A stretch of 64,000 nt of DNA from Streptomyces sp. NBC_01446 (GTDB lineage: Bacteria > Actinomycetota > Actinomycetes > Streptomycetales > Streptomycetaceae), in assembly GCF_026340095.1 (NCBI RefSeq), contig NZ_JAPEPO010000002.1, positions 806,001 to 870,000 of the forward strand. The letters are read 5' to 3'. Within the stretch, counting starts at the first letter, position 1; each line of letters begins with the position of its first letter. Shown in pieces: positions 24,311 to 34,100 of this stretch. The notes under the pieces were generated by a model. The model ran no database searches, was not told the DNA's origin, and saw only the letters and a list, made by a program, of their open reading frames with translations. The position numbers were made by a program, and so were the translations under genes.

Positions 24311-25297
24311 TCAGTTCATGGCCCGCAACGCCCCCAACAGCATGGGCAGCGAGGCGTGCAGCTCTCGTTGCCAGTACGGCCAGCTGTGGATCCCCGGCCC
24401 GTAGAAGTTGGTCGTCACGTGCCGGGCACCCACCCTTTCGAGTGCGCCCGCCAACGCGTGGTTCTGCCGGTCGAAGTCCGCTTCGAGTGCGTTGGTGACA
24501 CCCGGCGGGTCCAGGGGGCCGACGGTGCCGTCGCCGCACGACAGGTACACCGGGATCGGCTTGAGGCGCTTGGCCAGGTAGTACGGGTCATGGGCCGCCC
24601 ACACATCCCGCTGCGCCACGGGGTCGCCCCAGACCCGGCGCGGATCGTCGCCCTGCCCAGCGAAGAACCCCATGATGCGGCTCGCCGACTCGTCGTTCAG
24701 CAACGGGTGCACGGATCCGGAGTACGCCGCTGCCGCCTTGAACATGCCGGGATGCCGGGCCGCGTACATCAGCGCGCCCTGCCCTCCCATGGACAGTCCG
24801 GCGACCACGCGACGCGGGCCCGCTCCCCAGTCGCGTTCGAGGAGTCGGCGCAACTCCTTGGTGTGAAACGTCTCCCAGGCGGGGTCACCACCGTTCCCGT
24901 TGTTCCACCAGTCGCTGTACCAGCCGTTCCAGCCGGCCTCCGGCATCACCACGAGGACGTCGCGCAGGCTGTCGATGCGTGCGACGTCGGTCCGGCTCGT
25001 CCACGACGTGTAGTCGCCGCAGCAGCCGTGCAACAGCCACAGGGTCGGCCAGTGCCGGCCGCGGTCGTCCGGGTTCCAGCCATCGGGCGTGAGCAGTCGG
25101 ACGTTGACGGTCCGGCCGCCGAGAGCTGGGGAGCGTACGGACAGATCCACCTGACGGTCGGCGACCTGGGTGACGGCGACGACCTCCGCACCGCGGGCTT
25201 CGGCGGCCACGGACGGTGCGTTCGGTGCCAGGGTGAGCAGCAGCACGGCCAGGACGAGCAGGAGGCGTCTGGCGCGGCGGATCGTGGCGGCGGTCAT
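24311..25297 (-). CDS. Secreted esterase D/antigen 85-like alpha/beta-hydrolase
   Basis: A 328-aa secreted hydrolase with a signal peptide at residues 1-32 (RRARRLLLVLAVLLLTLAPN, cleavage near SVAAEA). The fold has LWLLHGCCGDYTSWTSRTDV, the nucleophile elbow GLSMGGQGALMYAARHP (G-x-S-x-G), the acid region after YLSCGDGTVG, and the catalytic His in GPGIHSWPYWQRELH. Relatives are mycolyltransferase antigen 85 and S-formylglutathione-type esterases; Streptomyces lacks mycolic acids, so an acyl-ester hydrolase is more likely. ATG 25297 has an ideal AGGAG 6 nt before it. It follows the glycosidase gene by 20 nt as an operon. Confidence 0.9.
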   Translation of the reverse strand: MTAATIRRARRLLLVLAVLLLTLAPNAPSVAAEARGAEVVAVTQVADRQVDLSVRSPALGGRTVNVRLLTPDGWNPDDRGRHWPTLWLLHGCCGDYTSWTSRTDVARIDSLRDVLVVMPEAGWNGWYSDWWNNGNGGDPAWETFHTKELRRLLERDWGAGPRRVVAGLSMGGQGALMYAARHPGMFKAAAAYSGSVHPLLNDESASRIMGFFAGQGDDPRRVWGDPVAQRDVWAAHDPYYLAKRLKPIPVYLSCGDGTVGPLDPPGVTNALEADFDRQNHALAGALERVGARHVTTNFYGPGIHSWPYWQRELHASLPMLLGALRAMN

Positions 25298-25317
25298 GGC
25301 TGCTCCTGTCGATGGGG

Positions 25318-26934
25318 TCATCTTCGGCCGGGGAGGACCAACAGGGCGTCTCCGACCGGGCGTTCGCCGGTCGCGTCGGACGGGGCGTTGATCACGCCCC
25401 CGCCGACGACCATGGTGGTGGACCCGCCGCCGTCGAGGTTGATCGCGTCGCGCAGGCCCAGCGCCTTCGCGACCGCGGCGCTCTCCGGGATGCTGAGTCC
25501 GAGCGCGCCGGTGCTGCGTCCGTCGGCCGTGACGAGGACGGTTCGTCCCGCGGCGTCGACTCCGGCCAGCGTGCGCGGATTGCGCTTGTGCACCCAGCCG
25601 TAATAGAAGCTGGGATTGCCGGGCTGGACCATGCCGTCGGAGGCCACGGTGACGTGCGTACGGCCGTCCCGGACGAGTTCGGGGCCGCCGTTGAGGATGC
25701 TGGTGCTCGGGGACGGGGAGACGGTGCGGCCGTGCGAGTCCTTCAACGCGGCCTGCATCCGCACCTGGTGTCCGGTCTCAGCCAGTTCGGCCAGCTCGGG
25801 GACGTAGCGTCCGGTCGCCTGTACGGAGCTGCCGCCCTCCGGCAGCGATCCGCCACGCGGCGAGCGCACCTCAAGTACCCGCCCGTGGCGGTCGAGTACG
25901 GCCTCGACTCCCTCGCCGCTCGGCGTCCGCCCACCGAACTCTGGTGTGAACGCCACGAGTTCGTCGTCGTCCGTGCAGGTCGCATCGTGCAGGGGCAGCG
26001 AGGTGGGCGTGTCGTCGGCGGTGCCGCCGCAGTTCCTGATCAGGCCGGGGACACGGTTGATCCCGTCCAGCGGGAGCGAGGCGCCCGGGCTGGACAGCTT
26101 GCCCTGCCAGGTGAGCCGGACGATGCCGGTCCGACTCCCGGAATCGTGGATCACTAGGGAGGGCCGCCCGCTCACGGGTTCGCTCAACAGCCGGCCGTCG
26201 TACACGCCGACGCCGGCCGGATCCCCGGGGGCGCCTGCGTTCGGGTCGAGGACGAAGAACCCGGCGTTGATCCCAGCGGTCGCCCCGGCCGCGGCCACGA
26301 GTCGGCTGGTCGTCTCCCGGTTCTCGAGATCCGGCCCGTACGAGGCTCTCAGCGCTCCGTGGAAGCGATGCGGGTCGATGGTGAGAACGTCGATCCGCCA
26401 CGGACCCCGGTCCGTGGGCTCCCCGTCCCACCCCTGGTACACGGCGGCCCCGGTGTATCCGGCTGTCCGCAGCCGGGTGCGCTCGGCCGTGGCAGCGGAC
26501 TGCGAGCCGAACTCACCGACGCGGACGCGCCATCCGAGCGTACCGCCCGCGAAGTCCGCCGTCGGCTGTGTGGCGACCTCCTCGGTCCGTGCCTCGAAGC
26601 CGTCTTCGCGCAGGTGGGCGACCAGGTCGCCGGCGCTCTCGCGGTCGTTGAGCACCGACGGCGGCGCATCGGGGTCCGGTGAGCCGGCGCCGCCGGGGAT
26701 GGAGACCTCGATCGTCCAGGCAAGCGCCGGGGCATCGGCGCCGCGCACGATTCGGGTGAGGGTGACACCGGGCTGGAGCTGCTGCGTCGTCCGCGTCTCG
26801 GTCAGGTCGGCGGGGCCCAGAGGCAACGCGCCGGCCGGTCTCGGGGTCGGCGCCGACGAGGCCGGAACCGCCAGGCCTCCCACGACGGCGAGGACGGACA
26901 ACACGGCGCCCACGCCGAACAGTCTGCTGTTCAC
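25318..26934 (-). CDS. Secreted SPOR-domain phosphodiester glycosidase (NAGPA family)
   Basis: A 538-aa exported protein starting at GTG 26934, with a signal peptide (FGVGAVLSVLAVVGGLAVPA). Residues 85-165 include a SPOR-like module (DLVAHLREDGFEARTEEVAT ... GWRVRVGEFGSQSAATAERT), a peptidoglycan-binding fold recognising denuded glycan. The C-terminal half is the phosphodiester glycosidase domain related to the uncovering enzyme (GINAGFFVLDPNAGAPGDPA, NPRTLAGVDAAGRTVLVTAD, AINLDGGGSTTMVVGG). It would hydrolyse sugar-1-phosphodiester bonds, for instance in wall polymers such as teichoic or teichulosonic acids. It is encoded with a secreted esterase. Confidence 0.9.
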   Translation of the reverse strand: MNSRLFGVGAVLSVLAVVGGLAVPASSAPTPRPAGALPLGPADLTETRTTQQLQPGVTLTRIVRGADAPALAWTIEVSIPGGAGSPDPDAPPSVLNDRESAGDLVAHLREDGFEARTEEVATQPTADFAGGTLGWRVRVGEFGSQSAATAERTRLRTAGYTGAAVYQGWDGEPTDRGPWRIDVLTIDPHRFHGALRASYGPDLENRETTSRLVAAAGATAGINAGFFVLDPNAGAPGDPAGVGVYDGRLLSEPVSGRPSLVIHDSGSRTGIVRLTWQGKLSSPGASLPLDGINRVPGLIRNCGGTADDTPTSLPLHDATCTDDDELVAFTPEFGGRTPSGEGVEAVLDRHGRVLEVRSPRGGSLPEGGSSVQATGRYVPELAELAETGHQVRMQAALKDSHGRTVSPSPSTSILNGGPELVRDGRTHVTVASDGMVQPGNPSFYYGWVHKRNPRTLAGVDAAGRTVLVTADGRSTGALGLSIPESAAVAKALGLRDAINLDGGGSTTMVVGGGVINAPSDATGERPVGDALLVLPGRR

Positions 26935-27255
26935 GTGCCCCCCACAGGACGAAGAACGGCTCTCGCGTAACGGTGCTTGTGGTCGAGACCACTCGTCAAG
27001 ACGTGTGCACGTCATCCGTGCATACGACCCGGCCGGCGACCGTGCGACCGGTCGATGACGGCCTCCCGCGCACGACCGCGCGGCTCAAGATCGAAAATGT
27101 GAAGGCTTCCGGAGTGGCTGGTGACAGCCCTGGACTTTCGTGTTCGCGCTGATGCAGGGTGTGCCCACCGCAGTCGGAGCTCCGTCTGGGCCTGCCCCCA
27201 GCGGCCCGCGGTCACGGCTGCGCGGGCACCCGTCGGTGCCCGTCCCACTCCAGGT
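26935..27255. other. Gene-free divergent intergenic region
   Basis: Together with the following inverted repeat, about 375 nt separate the glycosidase (minus) and amino-acid binding-protein (plus) starts. I see no convincing codon pattern. It contains one hairpin, CGGGCACC/GGTGCCCG with a 4-nt loop (about 27220-27241), and AT-richer sequence near 27085-27135 that may hold promoters for one or both operons. Confidence 0.5.
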
Positions 27256-27282
27256 CAACTTCCCCCTGCCCAGGGAAAGTTG
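27256..27282. promoter_or_regulatory. Inverted repeat before the amino-acid ABC operon
   Basis: CAACTTCCCC at 27256-27265 pairs with GGGAAAGTTG at 27273-27282 with a single mismatch. The repeat ends 27 nt before the binding-protein start. It could be a repressor site or a leader hairpin in the mRNA. Confidence 0.45.
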
Positions 27283-27309
27283 CATTTCTCCATGCCCAAG
27301 GGAAGTCCA

Positions 27310-28140
27310 GTGAGCACTCACGGAAGACTCGTTCGCCGCTCCACCCCGCTCGTGCTCGCCGCCGCGCTCACCCTGTCGGCCACCGCCTGCAGCAAGGAAC
27401 AGGCCACCACGACGGCCGGCGGCGTGAAGCTGGTCAAATCCGGCCAGTTGACGACGTGTACGCATCTCCCGTATGCCCCGTTCCAGTCGGTGAAGGGCAA
27501 GAAGATCGTCGGCTTCGACGTCGACCTGATCGATCTGGTCGCCGACGACCTCGGCCTGAAGCAGCAGATCGTGGACAAGTCCTTCGAGACGATCAAGACG
27601 GGTGCGGACCTCAACGCGGGGGTCTGCGACGTCGCTGCCGCGGGCATGACGATCACTCCCGAGCGCAAGCAGCACCTCGCCTTCTCGACCCCTTACTTCG
27701 ACGCCAACCAGGCCCTGCTGTCCCGTAAGGGCGTCAAGGCGAAGTCGCTGGGCGGCATCAAGAGCGGCAAGATCAGGCTGGGATCGCAGTCGGCCACCAC
27801 CGGCGAGGACACCGCGCACGCCGCCGGTATCGACTCCAAGTCGTTCGAGAGCTCGGACGCCGAGCTGAACGGACTGCGCACCAGCCAGGTGGACGTCGTC
27901 ATTCAGGACTACCCGGTGGTCCAGGAGTGGCTCAAGGACCCTGCCAACGCAGCGAAGTTCACTGTCACCGGTACGGTCCAGACGGGCGAGAAGTACGGCT
28001 TCGCCGTGCGCAAGGGGGGCAACCCCAAGCTCCTCGCTGCCATCGACAAGGCCATCAAGAAGGCCAAGCAGGACGGCACGTACAAGAAGCTGTACGAGAA
28101 GTGGATCGGCCCGATGCCCGCGGAGGCCGTGTCCCAGTGA
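27310..28140 (+). CDS. Polar amino-acid ABC transporter substrate-binding lipoprotein
   Basis: A 276-aa solute-binding protein (family 3, glutamine/cystine/arginine type). The signal peptide ends in the lipobox LSATAC near residue 24. Family residues are KLVKSGQLTTCTHLPYAPFQ, GFDVDLIDLVADDLGL, AAAGMTITPERKQHLAFSTP and the closing IDKAIKKAKQDGTYKKLYEK. The GTG at 27310 has AAGGGAAG 4 nt upstream, whereas an ATG 18 nt earlier lacks a site. It is the first gene of a three-gene importer operon; the amino acid cannot be fixed from sequence. Confidence 0.92.
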   Translation: MSTHGRLVRRSTPLVLAAALTLSATACSKEQATTTAGGVKLVKSGQLTTCTHLPYAPFQSVKGKKIVGFDVDLIDLVADDLGLKQQIVDKSFETIKTGADLNAGVCDVAAAGMTITPERKQHLAFSTPYFDANQALLSRKGVKAKSLGGIKSGKIRLGSQSATTGEDTAHAAGIDSKSFESSDAELNGLRTSQVDVVIQDYPVVQEWLKDPANAAKFTVTGTVQTGEKYGFAVRKGGNPKLLAAIDKAIKKAKQDGTYKKLYEKWIGPMPAEAVSQ

Positions 28141-28988
28141 CCTCCTCGCACACTCCCGTCGCCGCGAAGGCCCCGGCCCAGGCGGCCCCGCGCCCCCGCC
28201 TCTCCCCGCGCCGGCGGCGCAGCATGCTCCGAGGTGCGCAGTACGTCGTCCTGGCCGCCGCGGTGATCGCCGTCGCCGTACTGGCCGACTGGCACCAGTT
28301 GCAGCAGCAGTTCCTCGAACTCTCCGTGGCCAAGCGGATGTTCCCGGACCTGCTGACGGTGGCGCTGACCAACACAGTGGCGTACACCCTGTCGGGATTC
28401 GGCGTCGGCCTCGTGCTCGGACTGATCGTCGCCCTCATGCGACTCTCCTCCGTGGCCCCATATCGATGGCTCGCCTCTTTCTACATCGAGGTGTTCCGCG
28501 GACTGCCCGCCCTGCTGATCTTCATCTTCATCGGGGTCGGCATCCCCCTGGCGTTCCCCGGCCTCGCCATCCCTGGTGGCGCGTACGGGCAGGTCGCCGT
28601 GGCCCTCGGTCTCGTCGCCGCCGCGTACATGGCGGAGACCATCAGGGCCGGCATCCAGGCCGTGCCCCGCGGTCAGATGGAGGCCGCCCGGACGCTGGGC
28701 ATGTCCCACGCGAGGGCCATGTGGTCGATCGTCATTCCCCAGGCCTTCCGAATCATCGTGCCGCCACTCACCAACGAACTGGTCCTTCTCTTCAAGGACT
28801 CCTCACTGGTGCTGTTCCTCGGCGTCTCCCTGCAGACACGTGAACTCACCAAGTTCGGACGGGACTTGGCCAGCGAGACCGCCAACACCACTCCCATCTT
28901 CGTGGCCGGTCTCTGCTACCTCCTGATCACCGTCCCGCTGGGCTACGTGGTGCGCCGCCTGGAGGCGGGCCATGCGAAGGCGCGGTGA
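28137..28988 (+). CDS. Amino-acid ABC transporter permease
   Basis: A 283-aa HisM/GlnP-type permease. After a basic Pro/Ala-rich N-terminus of about 30 residues come the membrane segments, with FPDLLTVALTNTVAYTLSGF, YIEVFRGLPALLIFIFIGVG, and the EAA loop QMEAARTLGMSHARAMWSIV. GTG 28137 overlaps the binding-protein stop. It probably works as a homodimer, since only one permease gene is present. Confidence 0.92.
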   Translation: MTSSHTPVAAKAPAQAAPRPRLSPRRRRSMLRGAQYVVLAAAVIAVAVLADWHQLQQQFLELSVAKRMFPDLLTVALTNTVAYTLSGFGVGLVLGLIVALMRLSSVAPYRWLASFYIEVFRGLPALLIFIFIGVGIPLAFPGLAIPGGAYGQVAVALGLVAAAYMAETIRAGIQAVPRGQMEAARTLGMSHARAMWSIVIPQAFRIIVPPLTNELVLLFKDSSLVLFLGVSLQTRELTKFGRDLASETANTTPIFVAGLCYLLITVPLGYVVRRLEAGHAKAR

Positions 28989-28991
28989 ACG

Positions 28992-29840
28992 ATGAGCGCC
29001 GCCAGCGAGCCCTCCGGCAGCATGAGAGAACACAAGGGGACGGGCATGACCAATGCCACCACCACGGCCGACACGCCCACACCGACCCGGGCGATCGAGA
29101 TCCGCGCGCTCCACAAGTCCTTCGGTGACCTTCAGGTCCTGCGCGGCATCGACTTCACCATCGACACGGGCGAAGTGGTGTGCGTCATCGGCCCTTCCGG
29201 GTCCGGCAAGTCGACGTTGCTGCGGTGCACCAACCTCCTCGAACAGCCCACCCAGGGCCAGGTCCTCATCGCCGGAACCGACATCACCGACCCGGATGTG
29301 GACATCGACCGGCTACGTCGCCGGATCGGCATGGTCTTCCAACAGTTCAACCTCTTCGCGCACTTGAGCGTGCTGGACAACCTGACGATCGCGCAGCGCC
29401 GGGTGCTGGGCCGCGACAAGGCCGAGGCGGTCCAGGTGGCCCGACAGAACCTGGTCCGCGTCGGACTCGCGGACAAGGAGGACAGCTACCCCGCGCAGTT
29501 GTCGGGCGGCCAGCAACAACGCGTGGCCATCGCCCGCGCCCTGTCGATGGGCCCCGAACTGATGCTGTTCGACGAACCCACCAGTGCGCTCGACCCCGAA
29601 CTGGTCGGAGACGTCCTCGCCGTCATGCGCGGCCTCGCGGACGACGGGATGACGATGATGGTCGTGACCCACGAGATGGGCTTCGCCCGCGAAGTGGCCG
29701 ACCGTGTCGTCTTCATGGACGACGGCGTCATCGTCGAACAGGGCACGCCTGACGAGGTCCTCACCAACCCCCGACAGCCCCGCACCCGCGAGTTCCTGGC
29801 CCGGGTCCTGCGCCCGGCGGACACCGTCACGAAGTCCTGA
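28992..29840 (+). CDS. Amino-acid ABC transporter ATP-binding protein
   Basis: A 282-aa ABC ATPase of the GlnQ/HisP class. Walker A is GPSGSGKSTLL, the Q-loop region is IGMVFQQFNLFAHLSVLDNL, the signature LSGGQQQRVAIARAL, Walker B LMLFDEPTSALDPELVG, and the switch His is in VVTHEMGFAREVADRVVFMD. Start 28992 lies 4 nt after the permease stop. An internal ATG 29046 with AAGGGGACGG upstream is a strong alternative that removes an 18-residue extension. It completes the operon, which ends at a clear hairpin. Confidence 0.95.
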   Translation: MSAASEPSGSMREHKGTGMTNATTTADTPTPTRAIEIRALHKSFGDLQVLRGIDFTIDTGEVVCVIGPSGSGKSTLLRCTNLLEQPTQGQVLIAGTDITDPDVDIDRLRRRIGMVFQQFNLFAHLSVLDNLTIAQRRVLGRDKAEAVQVARQNLVRVGLADKEDSYPAQLSGGQQQRVAIARALSMGPELMLFDEPTSALDPELVGDVLAVMRGLADDGMTMMVVTHEMGFAREVADRVVFMDDGVIVEQGTPDEVLTNPRQPRTREFLARVLRPADTVTKS

Positions 29841-29868
29841 CGGGACGTGACACTTCCCGACCCCGCAC

Positions 29869-29900
29869 CGCCTTCCCGACCGACGACGGCCGGGAAGGCG
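29869..29900. terminator. Terminator hairpin of the amino-acid ABC operon
   Basis: CGCCTTCCCG (29869-29878) pairs perfectly with CGGGAAGGCG (29891-29900) with a 12-nt loop, 29 nt after the ATPase stop. Confidence 0.8.
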
Positions 29901-30052
29901 ACCGGCACCCGCCCCTGACCGCCGCCCGGCGAAGCGGTCACGATCCCTCGACGACTCCACCCTGCACACAATGTGGCCCCGAAACCGGACAGCCGCAAAA
30001 CCGCGCCGGTGCAGCCACGGCGACGGCGCCGCAGCGTCCGGTACTGAGCTGC

Positions 30053-30098
30053 CAGGATGCGAATCCGATTGCGTCTTCCCAGCCTGCTGCGCATCCTG
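30053..30098. repeat. Inverted repeat in the leader of the LLM oxidoreductase gene
   Basis: CAGGATGCG (30053-30061) and CGCATCCTG (30090-30098) are perfect 9-bp arms around a 28-nt loop. The right arm ends 5 nt before the start codon and overlaps where the ribosome would bind, so a translational control or a repressor site is conceivable. Confidence 0.35.
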
Positions 30099-30103
30099 CT
30101 GGG

Positions 30104-30967
30104 ATGCGCTTCTCCATCAACATCCCGAATTTCGGCGACTTCGCCGACCCGCGCAACGTCGCCACCGTAGCGGCCGCCGCTGAACAGGCGGGCTGGGACG
30201 GGCTCTTCGTGTGGGATCACGTTCTGCACCGACAGCACCAAGGGCGTCCCTTCGGGGACCCCTGGATGCTGCTGACGGCCGCCGCGCTGGCCACCTCGCG
30301 GATCCGATTGGGCACCCTGCTGACGCCGGTCCCCCGTTACCGCCCGCAGCAACTCGCCCGCCAGGTGGCCACCTTGGACCAGCTGAGCGGCGGCAGGGTG
30401 ATCTTTGCCGCGGGGCTGGGCGGGCCGGTCGAGGACGAGTACCGCAGCTTTGGCGACGCCGTCGAGCCGCGCGTCCTCGCCGAGCGACTGGACGAGGGCC
30501 TGGACCTGTTGGGGCGCATGTGGTCCGGCGACCGGGTGAACCACGACGGCCGGCACTACCAGGTCCGGGACGTGGCGATGCTGCCCGCCACCGTGCAGCA
30601 GCCCCGCCCCCCGGTGTGGATCGGAGGGTTCTGGCCCCGCCGTGCACCCATGCGGCGGGCAGCGCGGTGGGACGGCGCGGTACCGCTGTTCGAGACCGCC
30701 CGGCATGGGCATGTGCCGGAGGTGGGGGAGGTACAGGAACTCATCGCCTACGTGCGCGATCAGCGTACGAATGCCGACGCCGGCCCCTTCGAGTTCGTAC
30801 TCGGCGGCGCCACGCCCCCGGACGCGGCCAAAGCCAAGGACGTGATCGGCCCCCTGCACGACGCCGGCGCCACTTGGTGGGACGAACGACAGGTCCAGAC
30901 AGGCCCGGACCTGGATCGCCTGACCCCGGTTCTACGTCGCATCGAGGGCGGGCCGCCGGTGCTCTAG
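30104..30967 (+). CDS. LLM-class F420-dependent oxidoreductase
   Basis: A 287-aa member of the luciferase-like monooxygenase family, probably using coenzyme F420 or FMN. It begins MRFSINIPNFGDFADPRNVA and has GWDGLFVWDHVLHRQHQGRP, SRIRLGTLLTPVPRYRPQQL and ARQVATLDQLSGGRVIFAAG, the standard blocks. It is monocistronic with its own leader. The substrate is unknown, as for most of the family. Confidence 0.92.
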   Translation: MRFSINIPNFGDFADPRNVATVAAAAEQAGWDGLFVWDHVLHRQHQGRPFGDPWMLLTAAALATSRIRLGTLLTPVPRYRPQQLARQVATLDQLSGGRVIFAAGLGGPVEDEYRSFGDAVEPRVLAERLDEGLDLLGRMWSGDRVNHDGRHYQVRDVAMLPATVQQPRPPVWIGGFWPRRAPMRRAARWDGAVPLFETARHGHVPEVGEVQELIAYVRDQRTNADAGPFEFVLGGATPPDAAKAKDVIGPLHDAGATWWDERQVQTGPDLDRLTPVLRRIEGGPPVL

Positions 30968-31130
30968 AGAAGTGCTGTCCACGGCTGATCCGGCGTCGTC
31001 GCTCTCCATCCGGCACACCGACGCCGGGCCTGCCCGCGATGCTCCGACCCCGTCCCTCCTCGAGCACCAGCGGGATCCCGCCCATTGACGCTCCGTGCGA
31101 CAGACCGAAGAATGAGCGCCACCCCCACCT

Positions 31131-31142
31131 GACAACGTTGTC
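31131..31142. promoter_or_regulatory. 12-bp palindrome, candidate LacI-family operator
   Basis: GACAACGTTGTC is a perfect palindrome ending 18 nt before the start of the discoidin-domain protein. Its core ACAACGTTG is found at 14905-14916 and 14711-14722 by the LacI-type gene at 13736-14782, suggesting common control. Confidence 0.6.
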
Positions 31143-31160
31143 TTGTGAAAGGTCCCGCTC

Positions 31161-34100
31161 ATGTCGCACCACCCCAAGCAGGTCGACCGTCGGAGAATCC
31201 TGCAACTCCTCGGCTTGTCGGGCGCCCTGGCCGCTCTGCCCTCCGTCGTCGGCGTGAACTCCGCCCAGGCACTGGGCGGAGTTCACACGGGGTCCGCCGG
31301 CTCCGCCTCTCCCCCGGACGAGACAGCCGCCACATACCACCGCGTTCTGCTCCAGCACACCCACTGGTCCGAGACACAGTGGGACGAGGCACGGGGCTAC
31401 TACACGGACAAGGACTTCGGATTCGCCGTCGTCCTCGGCCACGCGGTGCTGCTCACCCACGGCACGTACGACAGCGGGGCCGCCGGCATCGACCGGGACA
31501 TCCTCAAGGCGCGCACGCTCGCCACCATCCGGCACTTCGCGGCGTCCAACCGACTCACGGGCGGGACCCAGTGGGGCCGCAAGCTGTTCTTCGACACCAC
31601 GTTCCAGTCGTACTTCGTCCTCGCCGCACGGTTGCTCTGGGACGACCTCGACAGCGCGACGCGCGCGAACGTCGACACCATCGTTCGTGAACAGGCCGCC
31701 TACACCACGAAATTGGGCACCGGTGACGACCCGGACTCAGGCGATTGGACGCCGAACGGTTTGCAGGGCGGCTACGTGGGCGACACGAAGCTGGAGGAGA
31801 TGGGCCTGTACGCGCAGACCCTCGCACCCGCCCTCGCGTGGGCGCCCGACGATGCGCGCCGCCCGGACTGGGAGTCCGCCTACGGCACCTGGTCGCGCAA
31901 CGAGGCAGGGCTTCCGCCTGCCGACCAGGCGAATCCGGCGCTCGTCGACGGCGTCGCCGTCTCCCGCAACACGGCCCGGAATCTGTACGACACGTTCATC
32001 GTCGAGAACCACGGCTCCTTCGGCCCGCATTACCAGGAGGAGCTGTGGCGTACCTCGGGCCGCAACGCGGCGCACTTCCTGGCCGCCGGGCAGCCGTTGC
32101 CGCAGGTGCTGACCGCACAGCCCAACGCGCTGCCACTGTGGCGCACGCTGCTGGGGGTGATGAGTGACGCCGGTGAGCCGTTGATGCCGATGGTGAACGA
32201 CCGCGAGCATCTGTACGGCAGGGACGTGATCCCCCTCGCGTTCCTGGCCCAGGTGGCGGGCGACCGGGCCGCGGCACGGGCCGAACAGGCGCTGGCCGAG
32301 CGGCTGGAAGCGTACCAGAAGTATCCGCCCGAGTACCGTCTGGCGAAGTTCTCCGGTGAGCCGAAATATGAGCCGGAGGCCCGGGCCGAGGTGGCCATCA
32401 GTTATCTGCTGCATGTGTGGGCGGCTGCGAACGGCCACCGGGTCCGCCCGCTGTCCGAGGACGCGCTCTTCGCCCAGGCGTCGGGAGTGGCGGACTTCGG
32501 CACGGGACCGGGCCTCGTCTCGCACCAGACGCGGGCCGCGTGGGCCGGGGCCGTCAGCAAGGCCGGCTTTGTGAAGTTCGCCTGGCAACCGGACCACGAC
32601 GACTGGCTGTTCAAGCTCAGCGGCGGTACGCCGATGTTCCTGCCCGCGACGACGGGCAAGGTCGGGCAGCGCACGGTCCGGCTGTACACATCGCTGCGCG
32701 ACGGTTTCGACGGCAGTGCCACCGTGCTCCGTCTGGACACCGGTTACGCGGGCTTCACGACGTTGCCGACGGGCGGGGTCGTCTACGCGACCTCCGGAAC
32801 ATCCGCCGGTGAAGGGCACCTTGAGGTGCACAACCTCACCATGCCGGGGATGGTCGGCCTCGACGGCGCGCGCACGTACCGCTACGAGGAGGGTGAGGTC
32901 TCCGTGCGTGCGCAGGATGCCGGTACGGCGCCCACGGCGGCGGCGCGCGTCGACGACGTGGGCTTCTCCCGCACCACTGTGCGGCACATCCGGATGCTCG
33001 GGGTACGGCCCGACCCGACATACGGCTACTCACTGTACGCGTTCGAGGTGCGCGACGGGGCGGACGGCTCCGACCTCGCGCGCGGCGGGACGGCGACCAC
33101 GTCCTCGTACGATCCGGGCAAGGGCCCGGAGCTGGCCTTCGACGGCGACCTGGCGACGCGATGGGCGGTCGCGAAGGCCGAACGCGGGCGCGCCGACAGC
33201 TGGTTGGCCGTGGACCTCGGTGCCGTGCACGAGATCGACCGCGTCACGCTGCACTGGGAGGCGGCGGCCGGGCGCGCCTTCCTCGTCCAGGGTTCGACCG
33301 ACGGCGAGCACTGGGAGGACCTGGCGGCATGGCCGGTTCCCGAGGTGAGCAGCCGGGGCGGCTGGCTCGACGTCGACGGGCGGGCCGGCCTTGTCGTGCG
33401 CGGCTCGGACCACCCGATCGCGGTGTACGGCGACACGATCCTGGCGGCCGACGGCCCCGCGGCGCCCGTGGTGGTCGAGGGGTATCCAGGTGTGTCGGCC
33501 AAGACGCTGCGCGCGCTCACACGGAAGGCCACACCCACGGCTGGGAACAAGGCGATCCAGGTGGCCTTCACGGAGGAGCACCTGAGCCTGTTCAACCTGT
33601 CGGGCGACGCGGTCAGCACGACGGTGGACGTGCCGCAGTCCGGTGCTGGTCGTGTGGTGTTCCAGGGGGACCAGACGCTGACTGAGAGTGGGACGTCTTA
33701 CCAGGCCGAACTCCTGTCGGCCGAGGCCCTGTTGCTCCCACCCGGGCTCACGGTCACTCCTGTGTCGGGCGGGGGCCGACTGCCCACTGGGCTGCGCGTG
33801 CAGGTCATAGACGGGGCCACCGTGCGGCTGTCCGGCGCCGCCTGCCGCGTCCGGGTGGAGGGACAGCATCGCAGCGAGGTCGCTGTCGTGTCGCACGGCC
33901 GTGAGACGACCGTCCGCCTGAATGGCGCGACCGCCTTCCCCCTCGACGACCTCGCGCTCGGCCGCACCGTGTTCCCCACCAGTCCGCTGCCCTCGGGCAT
34001 GTCGGATCCGGCCGCCGCGGTGGACGGCGATCCGGCGACGGCGTGGCGGCCCGGCCCCGACGGGCGCATGGTCGTCGATCTGGGCGCGCGACTCCCGGTG

